A stretch of 64,000 nucleotides of DNA from Malus domestica (GCF_042453785.1 NC_091665.1:28010501-28074500); one strand, 5' to 3'. Shown: positions 20,736 to 31,979, numbered from the stretch's first letter. Numbers and translations: made by a program. The notes: generated by a model not told the origin, from the sequence alone.

Positions 20736-21604
20736 TTATATTAGCACCCACAAGTTGTTGAATAAAATCCACATACTTAATACACCTCACATTTACTTTT
20801 TCAATTAAAAATTATCTTAATACACCCCACTTCCTTCCCCATAATACCTTCACACCCCACATTCTTAATATACACCTTACATTTTCTACATACACCCTCA
20901 CATTTCTCAAATCTTGTAACACTCATTTTTAGTTTTGCCGAATGATTTCAAACCATCTAACGTTAGTTTGCCGAGTGATTTCAAATTGAATGATTTGAAA
21001 AAAAAATTTAGGTTCATTTGAACGTTTTTCAATAACAATAATAATGATTTCAAAGCTACCATGTTGTTTCCATTTTCTTGTGCATATTTTGGTCGAACCA
21101 AGTCGACCTGCAAGAAAGCATCTTAGAATAGTGCAAGAAAGCACCTTATGAATGTCATTGACTCAATCTGCAATCAGTTCGCATGCCATGGTTTTTGAAT
21201 TATGAGATTCATAAATGCTAATTCTTGAATTATTAGATTGAGTGAGATTAAATAATTATCGATGTCGTCAAAATCACTAAAACAAAGAAAAATATGAAGT
21301 CTTACCTCATGTAAAGCTTTTGAAACACCGATTTCATGTTCCGATCAAAAATAATTTTTCTCAATCAACGTGTTTGTAGTTTCATTGCTTAGGGTTTTAT
21401 TCAACAATGGAGGATGGGAGAGGTTTTGATAGTTGAAGTAGATAAATAATACGTTAAAAGTGATTTGGTATGAATATAGAACTTTTTTATTTTTTTTTAA
21501 ACCTAATAAGGTCAAAATTGTAATTGCATAGTAGGGTAAATAAGTTATTAATATTAAATTTTAATGTGGGGTACATTCAACATTTTGTGGGGTGCTAATA
21601 TAAA
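20736..21604. mobile_element. TIR-bounded non-autonomous element upstream of PARN-like gene
   Basis: Left end TTATATTAGCACCCACAA, then TTGTTGAAT; right end in reverse complement TTATATTAGCACCCCACAA, then ATGTTGAAT. About 870 bp, AT-rich with several CACCCCACATT phrases near both ends, and no ORF with a domain. It lies about 100 bp 5' of the PARN-like start codon, so it may form part of that promoter. Confidence 0.65.
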
Positions 21605-23062
21605 ATGCCTTTTTTTTTTAGTCAAACGATAGTATCTACGTTAAATGATTGGGAGAGTAGATTAAGTCTCACAATAGATCAGCACTAAATCATAGTATTA
21701 AGTAGTTATCTCCTTATGATTTTAGACTTAGATTGTTTCATGTAGACAGTAGACATGTAGATAGATCGAATTTCAACCCCGAATTCAATTCAACTAGACG
21801 TAATTAATATAATATGGATTGTGGTTTTCAATCTGATTATCCGATTACAAATGAGTTTGGATATGGATACAGGTCAATTCCATCCGATAATATATAACAG
21901 CATATTAATTATTGGTATTTGGGTCTTGGATTGAGATAAGTTAATCGAGACGATCACGTGAATCAAGTCATAAGGAAGAATAATGAAATAGCATCACAAC
22001 TCCAACATGGTTGAAAAACCAAGACCATGAAGAAGATTCATTGTTGTCCAAATTAGGGATAAAATTGAAACAAAAAGTATACAATAGTGTCAAAGTGAAC
22101 TAGAGGAAAGAAGAAGAAGAAAAAAATTTGTTGTCTACATTAGGAATTGTCAATCCTAAAAGTTGCAAAGCCTACGTGGGACGTAGATCGAGTAACTATT
22201 GAGCTAATTACGTCATTCTTATGAATGTGAGCGTGCCAACTCATGACCAAGCTCGGTCAGGCGAGTAGAATAGATGTTGTGGTGGTGTCAAATGCACTAC
22301 TAACTTATGCACTTGAGCGACTATGGTTGAGGAAGGGACGCCTCTCAGCCTAGGGTTCTAGAACCTGAAGACAAGGTTGCTTAATTCACTGCGAAGTTCA
22401 AAGATCTTCTGCACTAAGTTTTGCTACTTCAACTATATTGGTAAAAATATAAGTGCGTCGAATCAGTATCAAACTTTACAGGTAAAGATACTTAAAAGAA
22501 ATGTCTTTATGGTGAATGTGATTCGGCCATTTGAATGCCGAAGTATGAAGTGCACCTAAGAGTAACAGATCATATAATACTCGACTTCGCTGAGAAGCTA
22601 ATGAAGTTACCTCTTTGGACTAAATAATTGAGAATTCTTTGCCGACCGAGACTTGCATAGATAATCAACTAATCAAAAGCAGTACTGTTTACTTGTCTAA
22701 ACTAAAGATGCTTATAAATCGCCTAATTTTACGGTTCTAGTGTTGTTTACTTATCTAAAATGAAGATGTCACGTGTTGTCAACTATTTACTTATCCAACT
22801 AAAAATGTGTTGATGAGACTATTAAGATAAACAGGGTTGTGAGAAAGGTTTTGCATAGAGCATTTTTGAGTTGTTTGTTAAGTTGAAGCTTGTAAGGGCT
22901 TTTCACGTTGCAAAACCTCTGCCGAGGTAGAGACTTGATAGGACTATGCTTACTCGGCATTTACCTGGATATTCTCTCTTTGTCCCCATAATCCCTTCTT
23001 TAGCCGAAACTTAATATCTATCCAATCTCCACCTCTTTGAGTTATTCTGAACCTAATCCCTT
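21605..23062. repeat. Duplicated intergenic block (paralog of 8918-10950) and flank
   Basis: 21715-22760 is the partner of the copy 1 block without the AT-rich insertion. 22760-23062 has nothing I can name. No coding region. Confidence 0.6.
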
Positions 23063-23369
23063 TGGGTGCGTTTGGTACGCGGACGGGACGGAACGGAACG
23101 GGACGGGACGGGGCGGAACGGGACGGGACGGGACGGAACGAAGGTGTAATTTTTGAAAAAGACATGGGGTATATTTGTCTTAAAATGGTAAAACATTGTG
23201 TTCCACAGACGTGGAACAAACCCGTTCCAGGGGGGAGAGGTGGAACGCAAAAACACCCAAAATCTGTCCCGTGGAACAACCCGTTCCACCCATTTTTAGC
23301 GCACCAAACGCGGGACGGAACGCCTCGTTCCGTTCCGTCCCGTCCCGTCCCACGTACCAAACGCACCCT
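23063..23369. mobile_element. GC-rich MITE with 16-bp TIRs and GGGACGG repeats
   Basis: Terminal inverted repeat GGGTGCGTTTGGTACG at 23063 and its reverse complement ending at 23369, flanked by TTT on both sides (a 3-bp duplication, as in PIF/Harbinger-type MITEs, though the usual target is TWA). Just inside each end are arrays of GGGACGGAACGG-type units that pair with each other. All long ORFs here are products of this repeat. Confidence 0.75.
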
Positions 23370-23940
23370 TTATGCACTTGATTCATCCTCATCTGACCAA
23401 AAATAAGTTATGATCCTTAGAATAATTTGAATCTTGTCAGAATCCACCCTGATCTTCAACAATTTTAATTCATTTAGAACTCGACCAAACCATGCATGAG
23501 CCTAATCCTTTAATAGTCTTACTCCTATAGGGACTCGATCAAATTAGCACGCTTTTGAGCTGGGAGCCAACTAGCATGAGCAACGATTACTAGGTCAAGA
23601 ATCATGGCATTTCGATTCATGTTATTCTTTCTCGGCCTAAGCCTTTATTTCAGTCCCAAATAGGAATATACTTACATTTTTTTACCTCAAAAAATTGCCT
23701 TGTGTCGTGCACACGGCCAAGATGAATGAAGTTTCGATGAAAAAAATTTAAAATCTAAATGCCGAGAGAGAAATTGACCACTTATGAAAATTCAAAGGGA
23801 TAATTGACTAAAAATAATGTTCATGAAAGGAATTGGTAGCTTCTTACAAGTTCGTGGAAGAAAATCGACAAATACCTCTTGATTTTTCAATCTTCAATTA
23901 CCAAATTGATGTTACGACTTGTCGTTGGTTTTCCTATTTA
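23370..23940. other. Unassigned intergenic stretch
   Basis: No gene or repeat structure recognised. Confidence 0.4.
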
Positions 23941-24386
23941 AAGCCCAAACACAACAAATATTTGGGCCAATAAAACGAGCGGTGGCCCAGTATTATAAGG
24001 TAATATATGAACCAAAGTCACGTGACACGTGGTCGTTGCAGATCGCGAGCCATCGTCCCCCAATTGCAATTGATTAGGGCATTTTGGAGTGGAACCTTTA
24101 TATAGGTGAAACCACCAAAACCCACAACGAGCCGAGCGACTGCGTCTCCAACTATAAATCCGGCAGACCTTCGATCATCGCTCAAAACACTCATCGACCT
24201 CCTCCGTCACCTCACCCGTCAAACCCTCTGTTAAACCCTCGTCGCCTTCATCTGCTCTCATCGAGGTTTGAGATTTTTCTCCACAGCCGCCGTTTAATTT
24301 ATTTTTTTGCTGAATCGTTTTTTTTTTTTTTTTTTTTTTTTTTTTGTATTGCTCGTTTAAAGCAGCAATCTTTTGCTGCATCGAAT
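23941..24386 (+). promoter_or_regulatory. Promoter and 5' leader of ZRF1-type DnaJ gene
   Basis: Two adjacent CACGTG G-boxes (24019-24024 and 24026-24031), TGGGCC/TGGCCC site II motifs near 23965-23990 (typical of genes active in dividing tissue), a TATA-like TTTATATAG near 24098, and a pyrimidine-rich leader ending in a long T run (24320-24345). Duplicated at 1-430. Confidence 0.65.
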
Positions 24387-24428
24387 ATGAAATGGAAATG
24401 TTTCTGGTTTTTATTTATTACTTTTTAA
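24387..24428 (+). CDS. Upstream ORF in DnaJ leader (13 codons)
   Basis: ATG at 24387 encodes MKWKCFWFLFITF and a stop. The same start and first 12 codons exist at 432 in the F-box chimera, where the frame runs into the F-box ORF. If the leader intron is spliced from CTG|GTTTTT (24407), the uORF would be cut short. Translation is not shown. Confidence 0.4.
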   Translation: MKWKCFWFLFITF

Positions 24429-24660
24429 TTTAGTTTTGGTTGATACAGTAATAAATGAGTGCATGTTATAACAAATGAATAGTTTTATGTTGTTAATTGG
24501 GAATTATTTTAATTATGAAACAAATTTTGAGGTTTATGTGATTAAATTTTGTTTCTTTGCATTGAATTTTATTTTATTTTTATTTTTTAAATATTGAGGT
24601 TTATGTGATTAGAGGTAGTTTTGTTGATTTTTTTTTATTTTTTATTTTTTATAATGCAGG
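24407..24660 (+). other. Candidate 5'-UTR intron of DnaJ gene
   Basis: AT-rich with a good acceptor TTTATAATGCAG ending at 24660; the donor is less certain (GTTTTT at about 24408). Leader introns are common in this gene class. Position approximate. Confidence 0.35.
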
Positions 24661-24916
24661 TGTGTTTGTGTTTAAAATCTTTAATTATGTGTTGATTGCT
24701 CCGTACATGTGAAGTTGTTTGTGTATCCTAGTTATTTTGCATCTTTCGGTATCGGAGATAGTCGGGTTGATTTTTGCTTTGTTTGATAGTGCAGTGTGGG
24801 GATTGTGTGCATTCATATTAAGAGGGTTTTGAAGTGCAGTGGAGCTTTTTCTTGGGTACTAAATTTGCCGATTTATCTGGTTATTGGTACTGTGGGTTTG
24901 TTATAATATAATCATC

Positions 24917-26869
24917 ATGCCTGTCCAAAGCAAGTTTTGCCTTATTTCGTACTCCCAAGAATTGGTAGATGGTCAACCACTGTATGCTTCTTCAAACTGC
25001 CTTCCTGTCAAGGCTTTGAACCGTGAACCAGCCGGACATTCTTTCCATGCTGTGGCTCTGAAGCTTCGTGGTTGTGTGGAGGAAAATAAAGAAGTTGAAG
25101 ATGAGAAGGTGGTTAATAACAAGGAACAGACTTCTATACCATCATTTGATTCGTACAGCAGCAAAGGTAAGAAGAAATCTGGTGGCGAAGGCAAAGAACA
25201 AGATCACTATGCACTCTTAGGTTTGAGCCATTTAAGATACCTTGCCACTGAGGAGCAAATAAGAAAAAGCTATCGTGAGACTGCCCTGAAATATCATCCT
25301 GACAAACAGGCTGCTCTTCTTCTCAATGAGGTTACGGAAGCTGCAAAACAAACAAAGAAGGACGAGATAGAGAGCCACTTCAAGTCCATCCAAGAAGCGT
25401 ACGAGGTGTTAATTGATCCTGTGAAGAGAAGAATCTATGACTCCACTGATGAGTTTGATGATGAGATACCCACTGAATGTGCCCCACAGGACTTCTTCAG
25501 AGTTTTCAGTCCTGCTTTTATGAGGAATGGGCGGTGGTCGGTTAGCCAACCAATCCCATTTTTAGGTGATGAGAGTACTCCACTGAAGGAAGTAGATGAT
25601 TTCTATGACTTCTGGTACACCTTTAAGAGTTGGAGAGAGTTTCCACATGCTGATGAGTTTGATCTTGAGCAAGCGGAGTCTCGTGATCATAAGAGATGGA
25701 TGGAGAGGCAGAATTCAAAACTTTCAGAAAAGGCTAGGAAGGAGGAGTATGCACGAATTCGTACTCTTGTTGACAATGCATATAAAAGAGACCCAAGAAT
25801 ACAGAGGAGAAAGGAAGCAGAGAAAGCTGAGAAGCAGAGGAAAAGAGAGGCCAAATATCTGGCCAAGAAGTTACAGGAGGAGGAAGCAGCCAGGGCTGCA
25901 GAAGAGGAGAGTAAACGGAAAGAAGAGGAGGCCAAACGAGCTGCAGAAACAGCTTTACAGCAGAAGAAGCTGAAAGAGAAAGAGAAGAAACTCCTGCGCA
26001 AAGAAAAGGCTCGCCTTCGAACAGTTTCAGGGCCTGTTACTTCGAAGCGTTTGCTTAATCTTTCTGAGGATGATGTGGAAAGTCTCTGTTCGTCTCTTGG
26101 TACCGAGCAGCTTAGGAGTATCTGTGAGAAGATGGAGGGCAAAGAGGGGGTGGAGAGAGCAGAGGTTCTTAGAGATGCATGTGGATATAAAAACGATTTG
26201 GTGGATAAGAAAGAAGAAGAGAAGAAAATTCAACAACAGAATGGTTCCGTGGAGACTAAAGGTACCGTTCAGTTAGGCAGCTATGAGAAGAAGGAAGAGA
26301 AACCTTGGAGCAAAGAAGAAATTGAGCTTTTGAGAAAAGGAGTGGTAAAATTTCCAAAAGGAACCTCTCGGAGGTGGGAGGTTGTTTCTGATTATATTGG
26401 TACTGGACGATCTGTTGAAGAAATTTTGAAGGCAACCAAAACAGTCCTCCTCCAGAAACCTGATTCTAGCAAAGCTTTTGATTCTTTTCTTGAAAAGAGG
26501 AAACCCTCACCATCTATTGCTTCTCCACTTACAACTAGGGTCGAAGTAGAAGGGGTACGGACTCCTCAGCCCACAGAAACACCTGCCGTGAAGACGGATG
26601 AATCGGGAGAGTCGTCAAGTGGAAGTGCAAAAGACCAAACTCCTATAGATCCGATTGTTGAAAATGGATTCTCATCAGGGTCCGAGCAAGATGTATGGTC
26701 TGCTGTACACGAAAGAGCCCTGGTTCAGGCTCTGAAAACCTTTCCAAAGGATGCCACTCAGCGATGGGAGCGAGTTGCTGCTGCTGTTCCGGGGAAGTCT
26801 GTGGTTCAATGCAAGAAGAAGTTTGCGTTGATGAAGGAAAGCTTTAGAAACAAGAAGAGTACTGCTTAA
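24917..26869 (+). CDS. ZRF1: ZRF1/GlsA-type DnaJ-SANT protein (DNAJC2 homologue)
   Basis: Single coding exon of 650 residues. An N-terminal zuotin-like part is followed by a J-domain (residues 96-177, HPD at 127-129), a long charged zuotin-homology and coiled-coil region (about 260-400, rich in KEEEAKRAAE-type repeats), and two SANT/Myb domains at about 462-520 (WSKEEIELLRKGVVKFP) and 592-645 (WSAVHERALVQALKTFP). Proteins of this family act with Hsp70 at the ribosome and, in plants and animals, bind monoubiquitinated H2A to modulate Polycomb repression. ATG 24917 is chosen because it matches the family N-terminus (MPVQSKF..ISYSQELVDGQ); the frame is open for 11 codons upstream without an ATG that fits. 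The promoter is duplicated at position 1. Confidence 0.93.
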   Translation: MPVQSKFCLISYSQELVDGQPLYASSNCLPVKALNREPAGHSFHAVALKLRGCVEENKEVEDEKVVNNKEQTSIPSFDSYSSKGKKKSGGEGKEQDHYALLGLSHLRYLATEEQIRKSYRETALKYHPDKQAALLLNEVTEAAKQTKKDEIESHFKSIQEAYEVLIDPVKRRIYDSTDEFDDEIPTECAPQDFFRVFSPAFMRNGRWSVSQPIPFLGDESTPLKEVDDFYDFWYTFKSWREFPHADEFDLEQAESRDHKRWMERQNSKLSEKARKEEYARIRTLVDNAYKRDPRIQRRKEAEKAEKQRKREAKYLAKKLQEEEAARAAEEESKRKEEEAKRAAETALQQKKLKEKEKKLLRKEKARLRTVSGPVTSKRLLNLSEDDVESLCSSLGTEQLRSICEKMEGKEGVERAEVLRDACGYKNDLVDKKEEEKKIQQQNGSVETKGTVQLGSYEKKEEKPWSKEEIELLRKGVVKFPKGTSRRWEVVSDYIGTGRSVEEILKATKTVLLQKPDSSKAFDSFLEKRKPSPSIASPLTTRVEVEGVRTPQPTETPAVKTDESGESSSGSAKDQTPIDPIVENGFSSGSEQDVWSAVHERALVQALKTFPKDATQRWERVAAAVPGKSVVQCKKKFALMKESFRNKKSTA

Positions 26870-27703
26870 TTTGCCGCAGTTTTCTAATATTGCCTAAGAT
26901 TAGCAAGGTGCTTGAGAAGATGGTTCCGAGCATCTATCTTACATTTCTAATTCTTTCTAGGTAAAGATTCAGTTTCTGTGGATTTTGGTAGAGCCATACA
27001 GGTCTTTAGCTACTTTCGAAGAGCCATTATATTTTGTATCGTTTTTAAGAGCATGTTTTTCGTTTCGCTGTATCGGGGATTCACCGCACTGAGAGATCCG
27101 TGAAAGGTCAGCAGGTGCATGGGAATAGGAAGGGGATATTGATTAATGTTGGGTTTAAGTATGATGTTCTTGTAGTAGGGATCCGGTTAAATCTCATAAG
27201 TAGGCGGAATATATTCTATTTGATAAAAAAATTATATTTTACTTTCAACTCAAATCTTGTTAATTTCTAATGTGCCTATGATTTGAACATAGGTGCAAAT
27301 GGAGATTTCTTGTACCGAAAAATTACGAGGTGGTGGTAACATCATGTGACGTTACACCGAAAAATTACTTATCCGTAGTGTGACATTGAGAAAAGATTTT
27401 TTGTACCGAAAAACTACTTGCACGTTCAATCAGCTTGCAATCAAAGCATTTTCTATGCTGCTGGAAGAAAGAAACCCCAGAAACTGGAGAACAAAATTAG
27501 ATAATTCCATAATTTTTCATGTTAAATTACATTCTTGACAAAAGCCTACATACTAACTACAGATTAGCCACGCAGATGGGCTATACTTACATGAACAGCT
27601 AATTAATTAAAACATTCCAAGATGCCTAATAAGACGGGAAATCGTACATCGTCTTTATTTTACAGCAACCTTCAGAAACCCTGGCACAGTTCAGATTGCT
27701 TTG
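26870..27703. other. 3' flank of DnaJ gene and convergent spacer to CDT1
   Basis: Contains the DnaJ 3' UTR (to about 27170). 27290-27430 holds three similar phrases around TACCGAAAAATTACT, an unexplained short repeat. No gene. Confidence 0.45.
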
Positions 27704-30700
27704 CTAGTTTGCTGCTTCGAGCTGCGCCCGTATAGAACCTGGATTTGACATTTTGTTAATGCTGCAAGAACAGAGATCAAATGTACATCAAACAATTTGA
27801 TCAAGTTTTTCGTTTAACCCAAGGCAGTATTCATTTACATAACGCATAATTTCTGTTTGGGACTAGATAAAACTCACTGGATCAAAAGCAAATCTCCTCC
27901 GGAGTCTAACTTTTCTTCAGATATCCATTCCGGAACCAGATCTAGCAGCAAGCTTAGCTGCTCTTCAACTTCATCTGTGAAGAAAATAGAGGAGTTAGGT
28001 TCACCAGGAGCTTTCGTGAATCGTAATAGGAAATCATCTACTTTATACAATGGCTTACTTGTGTCCGTAAAATCTAAGTTATTCCAAATTAGCTTGTGTA
28101 CAAGCTCCTCTTTTGTGATGGCAGAACGTTTCATAGACTGAAATAGGAAATGGATCATGTCAAAGAGTTTAGGTAGGCCGGAAATCATCTGTTTATCCCT
28201 CTTTGCTTGTGAGAAGGCAGGAATTTGCTCCTCTATTGCCGTCCTCTCTTCATCTTTGAGCTGTTGAAAGATAAATGGATACTTCTCAAAAATGTTGTTC
28301 ATTATATTCAAGTTCAAGTAGAAACCACGAAGTGGGCTGGATGCTGTTAGTAATATTATGGTACACCACTTAAGCTGAAGTCAGTTTCAGAAAGCTTTCG
28401 TAAATAAGTAGACAAAATGTTGTCACAAGTAGATGAAATTTTGTGCAGATGGTTGAAGTAAGCTCCAACAACTTTTATAGAACTATTGACATAGAAGACA
28501 TGACATACCAATTTCAAAAGATCCTCCGGAGGAATATCAGTAAAGTCATTATCAATTGATGCATTGTCCATATCAAGTACTTCATCCTCGACCATTCTAT
28601 TCTTCACAGGAGTGTCAAATTTCAGTGACCTGGAGCGTGGAGGATACCTAACCATCTTTTCTGGAGAGCTAGTAGAATTGTCTTCTGGGCTCATATAACA
28701 GCGTTTTGGCGGGCGCAATGCTGGTGTGGCAGACATCAATCTAGCAGGAGTTGAAGCAAGCTTTGCTGGAGTGGACTGAATACTAGCACCTTCTATGGGG
28801 AAATCATCATTTTCTATGGGGCCTATCTCTTTGACTGGAGTTGAAGCAAGTTTTGGAGTAGACAGAATGCTAGCACATTTTGTGGGTAAATCATCACCAC
28901 TTTCAATGGGGCTTGTCTCTTTGGTTGGAGTTGCAGGCACTTGGCCAGTCAATGATACAGCAGTACTAGCTCCCTCAACAGAGCAAACCACATTGAGAAT
29001 TGACTCTGGAAGTGAAATATTTCGAGCTTGAAAGGATGGCTGAGAAAAGTGCCTTCGAAAAGGTTGAGGAAGATGAGATGTTATTACTGGTTGCTGCTCC
29101 ACTAGTGCTTCAAATGACGAAGCAACAACACTAGCTTCCTCAATGGAGCAAACTATATTAAAATTTGACTCTGGAACTAAAACATTTCGGCCTTGGAAGG
29201 CTGGTAAAGAAAAGTGCCTTCGAAAAGATTGAGGAAGATGAGTTGTTATTACTGGTAGCTGCTCTACTGGTGCTTCAAATGATGTCTCATTGGGCAATGA
29301 CGAGTCAGGAATTCTGCTTATGTTTGAATTCAAATCCTCCTTTGATTGATCAGATGGCATTGGATGTGTTTCATCTGGAATGCCATCACTTTGAAGGTAA
29401 GTTTTGGATGCTTCTGGTTGCTCAACTGTATGTGCACCAGTCAATGCCTCAGGAGATGATGATAAGGAACACTTAATTGTATCTGGATGCATATGTTGCT
29501 CTGCAAAATTGAATGGTGGGGGCAGAGTTTCTTCTGGAATTTCATAACCCTGAAAGCACATAATAAACCATTTTCAGACCGCACCTTATTCGAAAATTAG
29601 TTCAATAAAAACAATGTTGAACTGATAAAACACAATCTTGAACTGTGTAGTAGCTTGTTCGAAAAGAGTGTAACAAGGAATAAGCTCAAATTTTTTAATC
29701 CAGTACCCTAATAATCTCATAAATTCTGTGTGACTCAAAGCTTTCCAGATGAAAATCTCACAGATTGCTCAGAACATCCAATGTAAAAAGGGATTCCATT
29801 AACCTCAAATCTTACTAGTAGATTAAATAACATTGAATATAAAGTAATCACACCATGTTAGTTGTGTTCCACCGAAAATGAGTAGATGTATACCTCAGGA
29901 TGAGATTTTGAAATGTCTCCAAGCCGATGGCGGAAGGCTCGCCTCAAATGCATATGCCCACCACCTTCAGATTTCAACTTGTCATCGTTTTCTACTGCAT
30001 CAACATTCATGGTGACACGAAGATCCGGCTTCATATCACTGGTTCTCTCATCCTTAACAAGCACTTTTGTAATCTCAATTACCTCAGGTAAAACAATCTT
30101 CAGCTGAGCCAAGTGACTAATTGTAAACCTCCTAAAAACCCAGATAAACAAAAATCAATCACTTTTTACTGCCTTATTTCTTCAGCAACCTACCAAACCA
30201 AACAACAGATTAAATAGAAAACCTCTTCCAGTACCTATCCGTTAAACACTCAATTTTCGGGCGAAGATTGGTAAAGCTTGGCATCAAGCCCCTCAACCGC
30301 AACAACCGAATCGAAGCATCCAAGCAATCGAAAAACTCGCTCAATATCTCATACCTGCAACAAAAACAACAAAAAGAACCCCAAAATAATATAATGAATC
30401 AAAATTCCACCCAAAATGTCAGAAAAAAAATAATTACGTACACATAATAAAGAACTGAAATTCACGAAGCCTTACTTTTCCGGTAGCTTCTCGGAGGCAC
30501 CAAAATGTGTCTCAATCGGGTTTTCCTCGGACCAAGAATCGATCTTTCGTCTCGCAGATCCGATCTGAGCCGCCGGCTGCTTCTGGGTCGGCTCCCATAA
30601 GCTTTTGTGACGGAACTGTTGGGGCTTCTCAGGGGTTTTGGAGCTCAGTGAGTCGATTTCTGCAACTCGGAGCTTTGGGTTTAAATGGGGTTTCTCCGAT

Positions 30701-30756
30701 TTGAAGGTTAGAGAGAGACTGGGTTTAGCTGTCCTTTGGGTTTCTGAGGAACTCAT
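27704..30756 (-). CDS. CDT1: DNA replication licensing factor CDT1
   Basis: Exons: 30756-30476, 30354-30235, 30131-29894, 29549-28509, 28260-28059, 27974-27878, 27761-27704; 2037 nt, 678 residues. CDT1 loads the MCM2-7 helicase at origins with ORC and CDC6, in the nucleus. The geminin/MCM-binding winged helix starts at residue 94 (KYEILSEFFDCLDASIRLL...RFTISHLAQLKIVLPEVIEI), and the C-terminal MCM-binding winged helix spans about 561-660 (LPKLFDMIHFLFQS...ITKEELVHKL...EQLSLLLDLVPEWIS). The last small exon supplies INKMSNPGSIRAQLE, as in other plant CDT1s. The large fourth exon is a low-complexity linker with many S/T-P sites (CDK targets) and an internal tandem duplication. Linker intron borders next to 28509/28260 were chosen by phase and by the acceptor TTTCAACAG; a read-through alternative adds about 50 residues and stops. 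Confidence 0.9.
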
Positions 30757-30911
30757 TGCAGAGAGAGAGAGAGAGATGGTATTTGGAGTCGATCAAAAAA
30801 TTACAGATTTTGAGGGTGACAGTCGAGAGATAGAGAGAGAGAGGGATGGAGGGAGGGAGGGAGAGAGAGCACTCGCCAATTAGGGGTTTAGGGTATTTAA
30901 TAGGGCTCTCT

Positions 30912-31090
30912 GGTGGCGGGAAAAGATGCCCGTTGCTTCCCGCGAAATAGATCCGTTGGATCACTAATTTGTTTATTGGGCTATTATTCTTACCATTTTT
31001 GGTCGAATATATTTCACCTTCCAAAGCAAGAGATCACTATTATTTGGGCCTTCAATAGGCCCAATCCAACATTACGACCAGCGGCCCAAA
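30912..31090 (-). promoter_or_regulatory. CDT1 promoter: paired E2F sites and site II motifs
   Basis: GGCGGGAAA (30915-30923) and TTCCCGCGAAA (30937-30947) are two perfect E2F sites, about 160-190 bp upstream of the ATG. Further out are TGGGCT/TGGGCC site II (TCP) motifs at about 30977, 31044 and 31055. Plant CDT1 is a known E2F target, so G1/S-controlled transcription is expected. Confidence 0.75.
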
Positions 31091-31979
31091 ATACTTAATT
31101 TTTTGATTTATTGATCTTTAACTGTCGATTTTGAGTCAACTTAATCAGTGTCATTAGTAGCAAAAATATAATTGTACATCTACTAATCTACTCAAACTTG
31201 TTAATGTTTCATGCGACCATGGATGATACTTAATATGCGACTGCTACTGAGATGACGGTTTTGTTCTTAATTTTCACGTTTGGTAAATGAATATACTTTC
31301 GTGTTAATCTAAGCATAATTTTAGGATATTTTTTTCCATTTTAAAATAAAATATCTTCTCCAACGAAATAAAAAGTGTCACTCAAAATCGAATTAATCAA
31401 ATACACAAGATTCAACACCTCGTTTGTGGACTGGTCATGACAATTGAGATAAAATCCAACATAATCTGTCTAATCAAGTCTCTTTTAAAAAGTTTTCTTT
31501 TTAAAAGATGGCTTTAAAAGTTTATCTCTCCACTACAAGTTCTTTCTCTTTCGATATCCATTATATCAAAAAATAGACATATGTTTATCTCTACACTCAA
31601 GTCTTTCCCTTTCAATATACATTAAATATAAAAAATATATATATAGGGCACTTTTGTTTCCCGACTTTGGAAGGAAATTTGTTTCTCTTAATACAAAAGA
31701 CAACTGTCCAATTTAATGACTCCAAGAGATTGCGTGCAGTCTAAGTTAGGGTAACATAATTCCCATTCAGTGTGAGAATTGGATTTCATGGCAGATTTGT
31801 TAGCTTAATTCTTGTTTATTAGCATTTCAAAGATAATTTTTAGTGAAAATTACTAGAAGAGTTGATGTAAAATGCAGTTTATTCAATGGTAATGCAAACT
31901 GTTTGTTTGAATCATATGATTTGTTCTCTCTAAAACTTCTGTAGCATAGTTAATACATAACAACACTGCTCTCTTTCTC
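31091..31979. other. Intergenic spacer, no gene seen
   Basis: AT-rich. A 30-base phrase around ATATGTTTATCTCTACACTCAAG recurs in varied form (31520-31545 and 31578-31610). The end is the 3' UTR of the carboxypeptidase gene. Confidence 0.4.

Noticed and set aside
23053-23406. Overlapping ORFs on both strands in 23.0-23.4 kb
   Set aside because: They translate the GGGACGG/CCGTCCC repeats of a MITE (runs of SRPVPFRPVPSR); no gene.
25596-26276. Antisense and shifted ORFs inside the DnaJ gene
   Set aside because: Shadows of the lysine/glutamate-rich coding sequence; no start context or domain.
27874-27876. CDT1 ending at the TGA at 27874
   Set aside because: This TGA overlaps a donor (CA|GTGAGT), and the next exon supplies the conserved INKMSNPGSIRA tail.
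28356-28508. CDT1 exon 4 reading on to a stop at 28356
   Set aside because: The added 50 residues do not fit the CDT1 family, while splicing 28509 to 28260 restores the conserved C-terminal domain in phase.
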